DNA from: Paralteromonas sediminis
GTDB lineage: Bacteria > Pseudomonadota > Gammaproteobacteria > Enterobacterales > Alteromonadaceae
Length of the DNA stretch: 64,000 nt
Direction of reading: 5' to 3'
Assembly: GCF_003820355.1 (NCBI RefSeq)
Contig: NZ_RPOK01000002.1
Span: 372,001-436,000 of the forward strand
Shown here: positions 28,543-36,515 of the stretch, in pieces
How positions within the stretch are numbered: the first letter of the stretch is position 1
Layout: each line of letters starts with the position of its first letter
Notes under the pieces: generated by a model
Databases searched by the model: none
What the model was told of the DNA's origin: nothing
Seen by the model: the letters and a program-made list of their open reading frames with translations, nothing else
Translations under genes and position numbers: made by a program

Positions 28543-28619
28543 GGAGCGGTAGTTCAGTTGGTTAGAATACCGGCCTGTCACGCCGGGGGTCGCGGGTTCG
28601 AGTCCCGTCCGCTCCGCCA
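28543..28619 (+). tRNA. tRNA-Asp (GTC), copy 1
   Basis: A 77-base cloverleaf with acceptor GGAGCGG pairing with CCGCTCC, a D-loop with AGTTGGTTAGA, anticodon GTC at 28577-28579, a T-arm with GGTTCGAGTCCC, and encoded 3' CCA. It decodes GAC and GAT. It is the first of three identical copies and lies behind the promoter at 28446-28474. Confidence 0.98.
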
Positions 28620-28645
28620 ATTTCGTAGTCAGTTCTCATCATCTT

Positions 28646-28722
28646 GGAGCGGTAGTTCAGTTGGTTAGAATACCGGCCTGTCACGCCGGGGGTCGCGGGT
28701 TCGAGTCCCGTCCGCTCCGCCA
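28646..28722 (+). tRNA. tRNA-Asp (GTC), copy 2
   Basis: This is base-for-base identical to copy 1 over 77 bases, with encoded CCA. It starts 26 bases after copy 1. No separate promoter is seen, so it is read from the upstream promoter and cut out of a shared precursor. Confidence 0.98.
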
Positions 28723-28739
28723 TGATGATGCCTACCGTT

Positions 28740-28816
28740 GGAGCGGTAGTTCAGTTGGTTAGAATACCGGCCTGTCACGCCGGGGGTCGCGGGTTCGAGT
28801 CCCGTCCGCTCCGCCA
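28740..28816 (+). tRNA. tRNA-Asp (GTC), copy 3
   Basis: The third identical 77-base copy starts 17 bases after copy 2 and ends 43 bases before lolD. No clear terminator lies between it and lolD, so some read-through into lolD is possible. Confidence 0.98.
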
Positions 28817-28859
28817 TTTTTATGTATCATCTCAGTAACACATTTATTATCATGTAGTT

Positions 28860-29561
28860 ATGGATACTTCTATTTCAAATTCGCCAGTGCTGTCATGTCG
28901 GAATATTGTCAAACGTTACGACGACGGCGTTGATGCCGTGACCGTACTACGTGGTGTATCTCTGGACATAGCGCCAGGTTCACAAATCGCAATTGTAGGG
29001 GCGTCTGGTTCCGGTAAAAGCTCCTTGCTACACATACTAGGTGCTTTGGATACCCCCAACGAAGGTGACGTGTTTTTCTTAGACCATTCCATTTTGTCAC
29101 TTAATCGCACGCAACAGGCACATTTACGCAACAAGTATTTGGGGTTTGTTTATCAATTTCACCACCTGCTTAATGAATTTTCTGCATTAGAGAACGTAGC
29201 TATGCCGTTGCTAATCTCGGGTGAAAAGGCTGCCGTTGCAATGGAGAAGGCAAGTAGTGCATTGGATAAGGTGGGGTTGTCACACCGAAAAAAACACGCA
29301 CCAAATGCATTGTCTGGCGGCGAGCGCCAACGCACAGCAATTGCCAGAGCGATTGTTAATAGTCCAAAGGTTGTACTTGCCGATGAACCTACAGGGAACC
29401 TCGACGCAAAGACGGGCGAGCAGGTTTATGAACTTATGCTGTCTTTACAAGCTGACTTAAATATGGCTTTTGCCGTTGTTACACATGACCTAACGCTGGC
29501 CAAAAAAATGTCACATCAATATCAGCTTCATGATGGGATGCTTCAGGAGTATAAGTACTAA
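28860..29561 (+). CDS. lolD: Lipoprotein-releasing ABC transporter ATPase
   Basis: A 233-residue ABC ATPase with Walker A GASGSGKSSL near residue 44, signature LSGGERQR near residue 149, and Walker B VVLADEPTGNLD. The MacB/LolD group features EGDVFFLD and FVYQFHHLLNEFSALENVAMPL are present; the latter is a strong LolD marker. With a LolE permease it releases outer-membrane lipoproteins from the inner membrane to LolA. Its TAA stop overlaps the lolE ATG by one base, so expression is coupled. No lolC lies upstream; the three tRNA-Asp genes are there instead. Confidence 0.93.
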   Translation: MDTSISNSPVLSCRNIVKRYDDGVDAVTVLRGVSLDIAPGSQIAIVGASGSGKSSLLHILGALDTPNEGDVFFLDHSILSLNRTQQAHLRNKYLGFVYQFHHLLNEFSALENVAMPLLISGEKAAVAMEKASSALDKVGLSHRKKHAPNALSGGERQRTAIARAIVNSPKVVLADEPTGNLDAKTGEQVYELMLSLQADLNMAFAVVTHDLTLAKKMSHQYQLHDGMLQEYKY

Positions 29562-30790
29562 TGGCTCTGGCGTTTACGCTGGCTGAAAGATTTAGAAAGC
29601 GTCGTCATCAATCGGGATACCTCTCTTTTATGTCAGTGACATCCATCTCAGGGATTGCTCTGGGATGTTTTGTACTCATTTTGTTATTAAGTGTGATGAA
29701 TGGGTTTGAACGGGAATTGACACAACGGTTACTAGCGGTAATACCACATGGCGAATTGTTTTCTGTTGGTAACGAAGGGATCGAAGACTGGCAATCCTTG
29801 CAAAGTCAAATAGCCTCTGATCCTCGCGTGTCAGCAGTCATACCGTTCACACCTGTAACAGGGCTTATTCAAAAGAAAGGTAGCCTCAAAGCTGTTTCTG
29901 TCGCCGGAATTGCCCCCCAAGACGCGCAGCATACTCTTGCGGGGGTGTTAAGTGACAACGCTGCAGAAGCATTGAAAAACAAAGACAATGGGGTAGTGCT
30001 AGGTCAAAATATTCTCGACCGGTTAGCGTTGTCAGTCGGTGATAATGTGAGCTTATTGTTACCCCAGTCAAGCAATATACAGCAGATGCGCGCGCCAAAA
30101 CGCTTGCAGTTAGTGGTGGTGGGGGCCATTCAGCTGGGTGGTGAAATCGATAGCCAAATTGGCATAATGCGACTGGACACAGCATCAACGGCAATGAATA
30201 TTGTAAGTGGTGCAAAAGGGCTCAGGATCAGTGCTCATGACCCTTTTGATGCACCTCGTATTGTCAGAGATTATGGCTATGCCTTTTATCAGCCAGTGTA
30301 CATGTCAGACTGGACACGGACTCATGGGCATATTTTCCAAGACATCCAACTTGTGCGCGTTGTTGTTTACATTGTACTGACGCTTGTTATCGCTGTTGCC
30401 TGTTTTAATGTAGTTTCTACGCTGGTAATGTCCGTAAGAGCCAAACAAGCATCTATTGCCATTCTGATGAGTATGGGGGCAACGCCGTCGCTTATTAAGA
30501 AAACATTTTTATTGCAGGGGCTCATGAACGGCGCGATAGGAACGGCGATTGGCACGCTATTGGCTGTGCTTATTACACCAAACTTAACGGGGATAGTGTC
30601 TGCGGTGGAAGATGTTTTTCACGTTAAAGTGTTATCTTCTGATGTGTATTTTATCGACTTCTTGCCCACAGAGTTACACGTCACTGACGTTGCGGTTACA
30701 GTTTTAATCAGTCTTACGCTTTGTGTGGTTGCAGCTTGGTACCCGGCAGCAAACGCTGCCAGGGTTCAGCCCGCTCAGGTATTAAGTTGA
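29561..30790 (+). CDS. lolE: Lipoprotein-releasing ABC transporter permease LolE
   Basis: A 409-residue permease with the MacB/LolE layout: one N-terminal transmembrane helix (SISGIALGCFVLILLLSVMNG), a large periplasmic domain, and three C-terminal helices. It resembles E. coli LolE rather than LolC in the segments LLAVIPHGELFSV, MRAPKRLQLVVVGAIQLGG, IFQDIQLVRVVVYIVLTLV, VACFNVVSTLVM and LSSDVYFIDFLPTELH. It works in the inner membrane with LolD and, in most relatives, LolC. No second permease is encoded beside it, so LolC must be elsewhere or LolE acts without it. The gene starts at the lolD stop. Its 3' end overlaps the convergent symporter gene by nine bases. Confidence 0.9.
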   Translation: MALAFTLAERFRKRRHQSGYLSFMSVTSISGIALGCFVLILLLSVMNGFERELTQRLLAVIPHGELFSVGNEGIEDWQSLQSQIASDPRVSAVIPFTPVTGLIQKKGSLKAVSVAGIAPQDAQHTLAGVLSDNAAEALKNKDNGVVLGQNILDRLALSVGDNVSLLLPQSSNIQQMRAPKRLQLVVVGAIQLGGEIDSQIGIMRLDTASTAMNIVSGAKGLRISAHDPFDAPRIVRDYGYAFYQPVYMSDWTRTHGHIFQDIQLVRVVVYIVLTLVIAVACFNVVSTLVMSVRAKQASIAILMSMGATPSLIKKTFLLQGLMNGAIGTAIGTLLAVLITPNLTGIVSAVEDVFHVKVLSSDVYFIDFLPTELHVTDVAVTVLISLTLCVVAAWYPAANAARVQPAQVLS

Positions 30791-32122
30791 CTTTGGAAAC
30801 TCAATTTCTTCTTCTTTGATGCCCGCGTTTGGGTCGTTAAAGACGTCTTCATTCAACTCACCTTCGCTTTTGGCCACGATACAGGCCACCGTGCAATCGC
30901 CGGTGATATTGACGACAGTACGCGTCATGTCCAACAAGCGGTCAACACCTATGATTAGGGCAATGCCCTCAACAGGCAGGTTCACTTGTGTTAAAACCAT
31001 GGCCAACATAATCAAACCCACACCTGGAACGCCCGCTGTACCTATGGAAGCGAGTGTTGCGGTCAATACTACCATCAGGATATCAGAGCTGCTTAAATCC
31101 ACGCCGTATACCTGAGCGATAAACACAGTAGCCACACCCTGCATAATGGCAGTACCATCCATATTTATCGTTGCGCCAAGTGGCAGCGTAAATGATGTTA
31201 CTGACTTACCGACACCCAACTTATTCCTCGCGGTTTCCATAGTTACCGGCAGGGTTGCGCTACTGGATGAGGTTGAAAACGCGAATAAGGCAGCGTCACG
31301 CATTTTTTTAAGCAGCACCACCGGGCTCAATCCAGTGAATAACTTCAGTAGGGTCGGGTAGGTGATAAGTGCATGTGCAATCAGTAAAGCCAACAACAAG
31401 AAGAAATATTTTGCCAGTTGGACAATAGTTTCCATACCCGTTGAAGCAAACAGTTTTACCATCAACACAAACACGCCGTATGGGGCCAGGTTCATTATTA
31501 TGGTAACCAAACGCATAATGATTACGTTCACGTCTTCAAAAAAGCTGTTGAGGCGTTTTCCTGCATCACCGCTCAATGACATAGCCACACCAAACAGAAC
31601 AGCAAAGATAATAATTTGTAGCATGTTACCCTCTGCCAGTGAGTTAATGGGATTAGAGGGGAACATGTTAAGGATGACATCACTTAGGCTAGGGGCAGAA
31701 TTGGCGGAAAATTCTGCATCAGTTGCCAGTGCCTCCTGACCACGGCCAGGGCCTACTAACATCGCAAAGCTAATCGCAAAGCTAATCGCAATACCTGTGG
31801 TAAAAACATAGAGGCCGACTGATTTTGCGCCGAGTCGCCCAAGCTTCGTTGGGTCGGCTAATGCACTGGTGCCGCAAATTAACGATACAAATACCAAGGG
31901 CACTACTAGCATCTTTAAACTAGAGATGAAAATAGCGCCTAAAGTTGAAAATATACCGTCGATTAATATTCCATACGCAGAAAATTCCATACCAAATATA
32001 ATGAAGGAAGATTCTTCTGTACTATGAAATAGCGCTTTAAAAACAAGCCCAAAGAGGATGCCTAACAGCATCCCAATAAAGATTCTTACGGTGAGTGAGT
32101 ATTTTTTATTGTCGTTTGACAT
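30782..32122 (-). CDS. Dicarboxylate/amino acid:cation symporter (DAACS family)
   Basis: A 446-residue secondary transporter of the glutamate/aspartate/C4-dicarboxylate:cation family in the inner membrane. Its hallmarks are present: the Ser-rich re-entrant loop FAFSTSSSSATLPVTMETA, TLPLGATINMDGTAIMQG in helix 7, LASIGTAGVPGVGLIMLAM in the second re-entrant loop, and TRTVVNITGDCTVACIVAKS in helix 8. The substrate may be glutamate, aspartate or C4-dicarboxylates; sequence alone does not decide. A 12-base tandem duplication at 31761-31784 doubles the residues ISFA in an N-terminal transmembrane segment. It is divergent from the Ig-like lipoprotein gene. Confidence 0.9.
   Translation of the reverse strand: MSNDNKKYSLTVRIFIGMLLGILFGLVFKALFHSTEESSFIIFGMEFSAYGILIDGIFSTLGAIFISSLKMLVVPLVFVSLICGTSALADPTKLGRLGAKSVGLYVFTTGIAISFAISFAMLVGPGRGQEALATDAEFSANSAPSLSDVILNMFPSNPINSLAEGNMLQIIIFAVLFGVAMSLSGDAGKRLNSFFEDVNVIIMRLVTIIMNLAPYGVFVLMVKLFASTGMETIVQLAKYFFLLLALLIAHALITYPTLLKLFTGLSPVVLLKKMRDAALFAFSTSSSSATLPVTMETARNKLGVGKSVTSFTLPLGATINMDGTAIMQGVATVFIAQVYGVDLSSSDILMVVLTATLASIGTAGVPGVGLIMLAMVLTQVNLPVEGIALIIGVDRLLDMTRTVVNITGDCTVACIVAKSEGELNEDVFNDPNAGIKEEEIEFPKST
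31761..31784. repeat. 12-bp tandem duplication in symporter gene
   Basis: The unit ATCGCAAAGCTA occurs twice in a row, and the third unit begins ATCGCA before diverging. It keeps the reading frame and gives the doubled peptide ISFAISFA in a transmembrane helix. It looks like a slippage or duplication event. Confidence 0.85.
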
Positions 32123-32242
32123 AGAAATCCCTGTATTTTCTTGTCATTATTGGAAGAACAAACGCTAGTTTGCCAGATTTCCGCTGGTTTTGAACGTGTT
32201 ACTGACCCAAATACTAAGAAAAAGAGGTCTAGGAAGGCAATG

Positions 32243-34840
32243 ATGAAAAGTGTAGCTAAGTTATTTTTCGTGGTAAGCAGTTTATTAATTCTTGCCGCGT
32301 GTGGCGGTGGTGGCTCAATCGAACGCGACGATTCCGGTGGTGGCGGCGGTGGCGGAACACCTTCTCCAGACCCGAACGAGTATTCGATTACACTGACAAC
32401 CGTCGATTCGTCGGGTGGCGCGTCATCAACACTGAGTGAGGGTAACAATCTCATTGTCAGGGCAACGGTTATTGATAGCAATAACAGTCCTGTAGTGAAT
32501 GAGTTGGTCACCTTTGCCATTGAGCCTGCTGGGTTGGCAAGTTTTGTTGACAATACCACCAGTACTGCGCGGACTGATTCGGACGGAGTGGCAGAAATCA
32601 CCATGCGAGTAGGTTCAGAAACGGGCAGTGGCTCTGTGACAGCAAGTATTTCGGCTGGGGCAACAGCATCAACAGCGTTTGATGCTCAAGGTTCAGATTC
32701 AGCGTCAGGGCTGTCTATGCGATTTGTAGACCTTGACGGAAATGAATCAACGAATTTAACAGAGGCGTCTTCATTGACGTTGCTTGTGACATACACGGAC
32801 GCGAGCAACAACCCTATTTCAGGTGAGGTACTGTCATTTACAGTATCGCCCGAAGAGTTGGCCGTGTTCAGTAACGACACTGCTACGGCATTAACGAACT
32901 CCGAGGGCGTGGCCCAAATAGGCATTTCAGTGGGCACCATTTCTGGAAGCGGAGAAATAACGGTAACCGCACCTAACGGACAGACAAACGCGATTGGTTT
33001 TACTTCCGAAGGACCTGTATTGACCGTTGCAACGCCCGATACACTTGGATTATTTGCCAGTCAGTCTCAATTGTCCTCAGGTGGCTCAGACAATATAGAG
33101 CTAACAGCGATTGTGAAGAATGCCCAAAACGTTTTATTAGAAGGCATTGAGGTGTCTTTTAGTGCAGATAACAATGCCTCGATTGGCAGTGTCAGCGGTA
33201 CGACAAATGAGAACGGTATTGCGTCTGCCCGGTTGTCTACGATCAATGAACCTGAAAACCGCGTTATTACCGCGACAGCTTCAGTGGTGAATAACCCCAA
33301 CAATAATCCAAATTTAAAAGGTGAGGTAGAAATTGCCGTTGTTGGTACTGAGTTAAGTATTGTTGGGCCCAACTCTGTGATTGTGGGTGATACCACCAAC
33401 ATCAATGTGTTGCTGGCAGATTCAGAAAATAGGGGAATATCAGGTGAATCTATCGCATTAACCGTTCTGGATGACTCAGGGATTGATGTAACTGACACAG
33501 TCATTACCGCTGATTCTTTAGTAACAAGTGGAGACGGACGTATAACCTTTGCGTTCTCTGCTAATGCGTCAGGCACCTATACAATTGCGGCGAGTGCACT
33601 CAATACGGCATCTGTGTTTGATATAATTGTGCAGCAAGATCAGTTCACGTTTGTGAATGCGCCTGATATTAACAATATTGAAGAAGATTTGGCGCTAAAC
33701 CAGTTCCATCCAATTACTGTGAGATGGCTTAAAGAGAGCAGTCCGTTTGTTGGCGGTACTGTTGAGCTGAGTATCTCACGCGGTGAAATTCAAAATAATG
33801 TTCAAACTACAAATTCTAGTGGTACTGCACTGTTCAACATCCGTTCTGACAATGCAGGCCGTGCGAGTATTCTTGCAACAGGCACTGATGGCAGTGGAAA
33901 CGAAGTCTCAGCCAGAATTGAAGTGTCATTCATTGCGACAGAAGTAGACAGTATTATTGTTGATGCGACACCTGATGCCATTGGCCCAGACGGACAAACC
34001 AGTACCATTTCAGCTGTTGTTCGCGATGCGGCGGGCAATCGGGTTGGGAATAAACGCGTAAACTTTACCGTCAGTGATGTCTCTAACGGTAGTCTTGAGC
34101 TAGCGCAAGTTGCAACTGACCGTCGTGGTATAGCGTCTACGGTCTTTATCTCTAACGCCGTTAGTTCAAATGAGGCTGTGCGCGTGACAGCATCTGTTGG
34201 TAACGTGTCGGGTGAAGCAACGCTTACCGTAGGTGACAGACCCTTTGATATTTCTTTGGGAACGGGGCGTCTTATTCAAACGCCAAACAACTCTTCATAC
34301 CGAAAAGAATTTAGCGTATTCGTTACCGATGCTGACGGCAACCCTGTGCCTAATGCTAATATTTCAATGAGTGTAACACCCTTAAAAGTGTCAGAAGGCA
34401 ACACGTTCTATAAAGGGACTTGGTACTGGAACGAAGATGCGGGTGTGTACGTCGATACTATTCTCGACCCCCAAGATAACTCTATCCTGGTTGCACCAAC
34501 TGGTTGTGATAACGAAGACATTAACTTCAACGGTATTCTAGATGCTGGCGAAGACACTAACTCTGACGGTCAGTTAACGCCAGGAAATGCTGCTAGCATT
34601 ACACCGGCAGAGGTGACAACTGACGAAAATGGTCAGGCACTGGTGTTTGTCGAATATCCACGACAGTTTGGTAACTGGGTGCGTACGAAAGTGACAGCAA
34701 GAAGCCAGTCTGGTGGCTCAGAGTCAAGAGAAAGCATGTTCTTTACCTTGTCTGTTGCGATTGACGACTTGAACATAGAGGGTTCACCTCCACCTTCAAG
34801 CCCTTATGGTGTTGGCACAAACTGTGCTGATATCAACTAA
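32243..34840 (+). CDS. Large lipoprotein with tandem bacterial Ig-like domains
   Basis: An 865-residue lipoprotein. The signal peptide ends with the lipobox LILAAC, so the Cys is lipidated; a Gly-rich linker (DSGGGGGGGTPSP) follows. The body consists of several repeats of about 95-100 residues with the Big_1 (invasin/intimin-like) pattern: VSF/LTVTYTDA strands, a conserved Asn-Pro-Ile/Val turn, TDSDGVAEITMRVG and SGSVTAS. Near residues 756-782, DINFNGILDAGEDTNSDGQL has the spacing of Ca-binding EF-hand/dockerin-type loops. It is probably a surface or periplasmic adhesive or structural protein; ligand unknown. I chose the ATG at 32243, 5 bases after AGGAAGG; an earlier start at 32141 would put a hydrophilic 34-residue stretch before the signal peptide. 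It is followed by a strong terminator. Confidence 0.85.
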   Translation: MKSVAKLFFVVSSLLILAACGGGGSIERDDSGGGGGGGTPSPDPNEYSITLTTVDSSGGASSTLSEGNNLIVRATVIDSNNSPVVNELVTFAIEPAGLASFVDNTTSTARTDSDGVAEITMRVGSETGSGSVTASISAGATASTAFDAQGSDSASGLSMRFVDLDGNESTNLTEASSLTLLVTYTDASNNPISGEVLSFTVSPEELAVFSNDTATALTNSEGVAQIGISVGTISGSGEITVTAPNGQTNAIGFTSEGPVLTVATPDTLGLFASQSQLSSGGSDNIELTAIVKNAQNVLLEGIEVSFSADNNASIGSVSGTTNENGIASARLSTINEPENRVITATASVVNNPNNNPNLKGEVEIAVVGTELSIVGPNSVIVGDTTNINVLLADSENRGISGESIALTVLDDSGIDVTDTVITADSLVTSGDGRITFAFSANASGTYTIAASALNTASVFDIIVQQDQFTFVNAPDINNIEEDLALNQFHPITVRWLKESSPFVGGTVELSISRGEIQNNVQTTNSSGTALFNIRSDNAGRASILATGTDGSGNEVSARIEVSFIATEVDSIIVDATPDAIGPDGQTSTISAVVRDAAGNRVGNKRVNFTVSDVSNGSLELAQVATDRRGIASTVFISNAVSSNEAVRVTASVGNVSGEATLTVGDRPFDISLGTGRLIQTPNNSSYRKEFSVFVTDADGNPVPNANISMSVTPLKVSEGNTFYKGTWYWNEDAGVYVDTILDPQDNSILVAPTGCDNEDINFNGILDAGEDTNSDGQLTPGNAASITPAEVTTDENGQALVFVEYPRQFGNWVRTKVTARSQSGGSESRESMFFTLSVAIDDLNIEGSPPPSSPYGVGTNCADIN

Positions 34841-34854
34841 TCAGAGAGTAGAAT

Positions 34855-34887
34855 AAAAAAACCTGCGCACTGCGCAGGTTTTTTTTA
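34855..34887. terminator. Bidirectional terminator between lipoprotein gene and astB
   Basis: CCTGCGC (34862-34868), loop ACT, and GCGCAGG (34872-34878) form a perfect 7-bp GC-rich stem, with A-T pairs at each side. An A-tract precedes and a T-tract follows, so it can stop transcription of both convergent genes. Confidence 0.9.
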
Positions 34888-34909
34888 ACTGGATGCTTAG
34901 AATACGGTG

Positions 34910-36247
34910 CTACCGTTGGAATGGGTAAACGGAACCAAGGTTCAGTAGTTGGGTAAGTTCATCCAATGCGGTTCTCGACTCAATCAGTAACTGTGGGTCG
35001 CGAAGATCGTTTTCACTCAAACTGTCCCGGTAATGCTTCTTCACCCAGTTAGTCAGCCCTGCGTACGTATCATCATTAATTAAAACATTGGGGTTAACCG
35101 CACTCAGTTCTTGTGCTTTCATGGCTACCCTTAATCTTAAGCATGCTGGACCACCACCATTGCGCATACTTTCTTTTACATCAAAGTAGTGTACTTTTTT
35201 TATAGGGGTGTCAAGCGTGACCAGTTCGTCTAAATATGCCGATACAGACGCACTGTCGCGACATTCAGTGGGCGCAATTATCGCCATTTCTCCATTGGGA
35301 AGTGTAATAATCTGAGTATTAAATAAGTAGGTTTTTACCGCTTCCTGTACGGAAACAGCCTGAGTTGGCACATTAATAAAGTGCAGGGGTGAATCGCCGA
35401 ATTTTCGTCTGATTTCGTCAAGTTTGGTTTCTGTATCGTAGAAAGCCTGTTCATGATAAAAAAGCACATTCTGGTTGCCCACAGCTATTACATCATTGTG
35501 GAAGACACCTTGGTCAATCACATCTGGATTTTGCTGAATGTAAACCACGCCTTCATCCGACAAGCCGTGAAGCCTAGCTACCGCCTCACAAGCTTCGTAG
35601 GTATGTCGTGCTGGGAATCGCTTGGGGGCTGGCTTAGTGCTGTCGAATGCGTGACGTCCGTATACGAATAGTTCAAGGCCAGGTGCGCCGTATTCACTAC
35701 AAAGGCGAGTATGGTTGGCCGCGCCTTCATCACCAAAATGTTCGTTATCTGGTAAATGTTTGTGATGGGCAAAACAAGCATCATCATTGAATGTTGCCTG
35801 CAGGATACGTCCGGTGACTTCAGGTTCCAAAGAGCGATGGAATTTATTGGTTAGGTTTGCGGGCGTAAAATGGATCTTGCCGTCTTGTGTATCCGCACTG
35901 GGAGACACAGTAGCGGCATTTGCCGTCCACATGCTAGAAGCGGAGCAACATGCCAAAAAAACCTCTCTGGCTTTCTTTGACGCTTCTTCTAGTACATTTT
36001 TAGATGAACCTGTGAAGCCAAGTCGCCTCAGCGTCTCCATATCTGGCCTTTCTTGAGGGGCAAGCACACCTTGCACCATACCCATGTCAGATAATGCTTT
36101 TGCTTTGGCTAAACCTTGTAAAGCAGCGTTTTTAGGACTACTTATAGCATTGGCATTATTTAAAGAGGCGACATTGCCAAATGAAAGGCCGGCATAATTA
36201 TGAGTAGGGCCAACGAGTCCATCAAAATTTGCTTCGAACTGCTGCAT
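34910..36247 (-). CDS. astB: N-succinylarginine dihydrolase
   Basis: A 445-residue protein, near the 447 of E. coli AstB. It converts N2-succinylarginine to succinylornithine, CO2 and ammonia in the arginine succinyltransferase pathway. The N-terminus reads [21 protein letters not shown]. Further signatures are [40 protein letters not shown] (catalytic His region) and [16 protein letters not shown] with the catalytic Cys near residue 363. The start is the ATG at 36247, with GGGAGAG upstream; an upstream start at 36301 would add 18 residues. The other ast genes (astA, astC, astD, astE) are not adjacent. It is divergent from topA with about 268 bases between. Confidence 0.95.
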   Translation of the reverse strand: MQQFEANFDGLVGPTHNYAGLSFGNVASLNNANAISSPKNAALQGLAKAKALSDMGMVQGVLAPQERPDMETLRRLGFTGSSKNVLEEASKKAREVFLACCSASSMWTANAATVSPSADTQDGKIHFTPANLTNKFHRSLEPEVTGRILQATFNDDACFAHHKHLPDNEHFGDEGAANHTRLCSEYGAPGLELFVYGRHAFDSTKPAPKRFPARHTYEACEAVARLHGLSDEGVVYIQQNPDVIDQGVFHNDVIAVGNQNVLFYHEQAFYDTETKLDEIRRKFGDSPLHFINVPTQAVSVQEAVKTYLFNTQIITLPNGEMAIIAPTECRDSASVSAYLDELVTLDTPIKKVHYFDVKESMRNGGGPACLRLRVAMKAQELSAVNPNVLINDDTYAGLTNWVKKHYRDSLSENDLRDPQLLIESRTALDELTQLLNLGSVYPFQR

Positions 36248-36301
36248 GTATTCTCTCCCTTCTTTTATTTTTGGGGTTGTGTTCGGCAGATTGGCCCGCA
36301 T

Positions 36302-36515
36302 TATACGTGTTTAAATTTCGCTGCCAATGCGTCTGTATAAAATATAGTCAGTGTGTGGCATGGCAGATCGAATAAGTATGAATAAGAACTTGTTTTCCAT
36401 TCATATTGTAGATATATGTAAAAAAGGAATTCGTCTTTGTTTTACCAGTAAAGACACGTAAAGATATCAGGTGTAGATTAAAAAATACCTATAAATCAAT
36501 AGGATATATTACTAA
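36302..36515. other. Intergenic region upstream of topA and astB
   Basis: This AT-rich gap separates the divergent astB and topA genes. AGGA at 36501-36504 is a possible ribosome binding site for topA, 11 bases from its ATG. No clear palindrome or -35/-10 pair stood out. Confidence 0.4.

Noticed and set aside
28543-28816. An integrated element using the tRNA-Asp genes as attachment site
   Set aside because: The three tRNA copies are complete, and the genes downstream (lolD, lolE) are core genes. No integrase or flanking fragment repeat is nearby.
32322-32364. A G-rich DNA structure or repeat in the lipoprotein gene
   Set aside because: The runs encode the Gly linker of the lipoprotein (DSGGGGGGGTPSP) and need no separate explanation.
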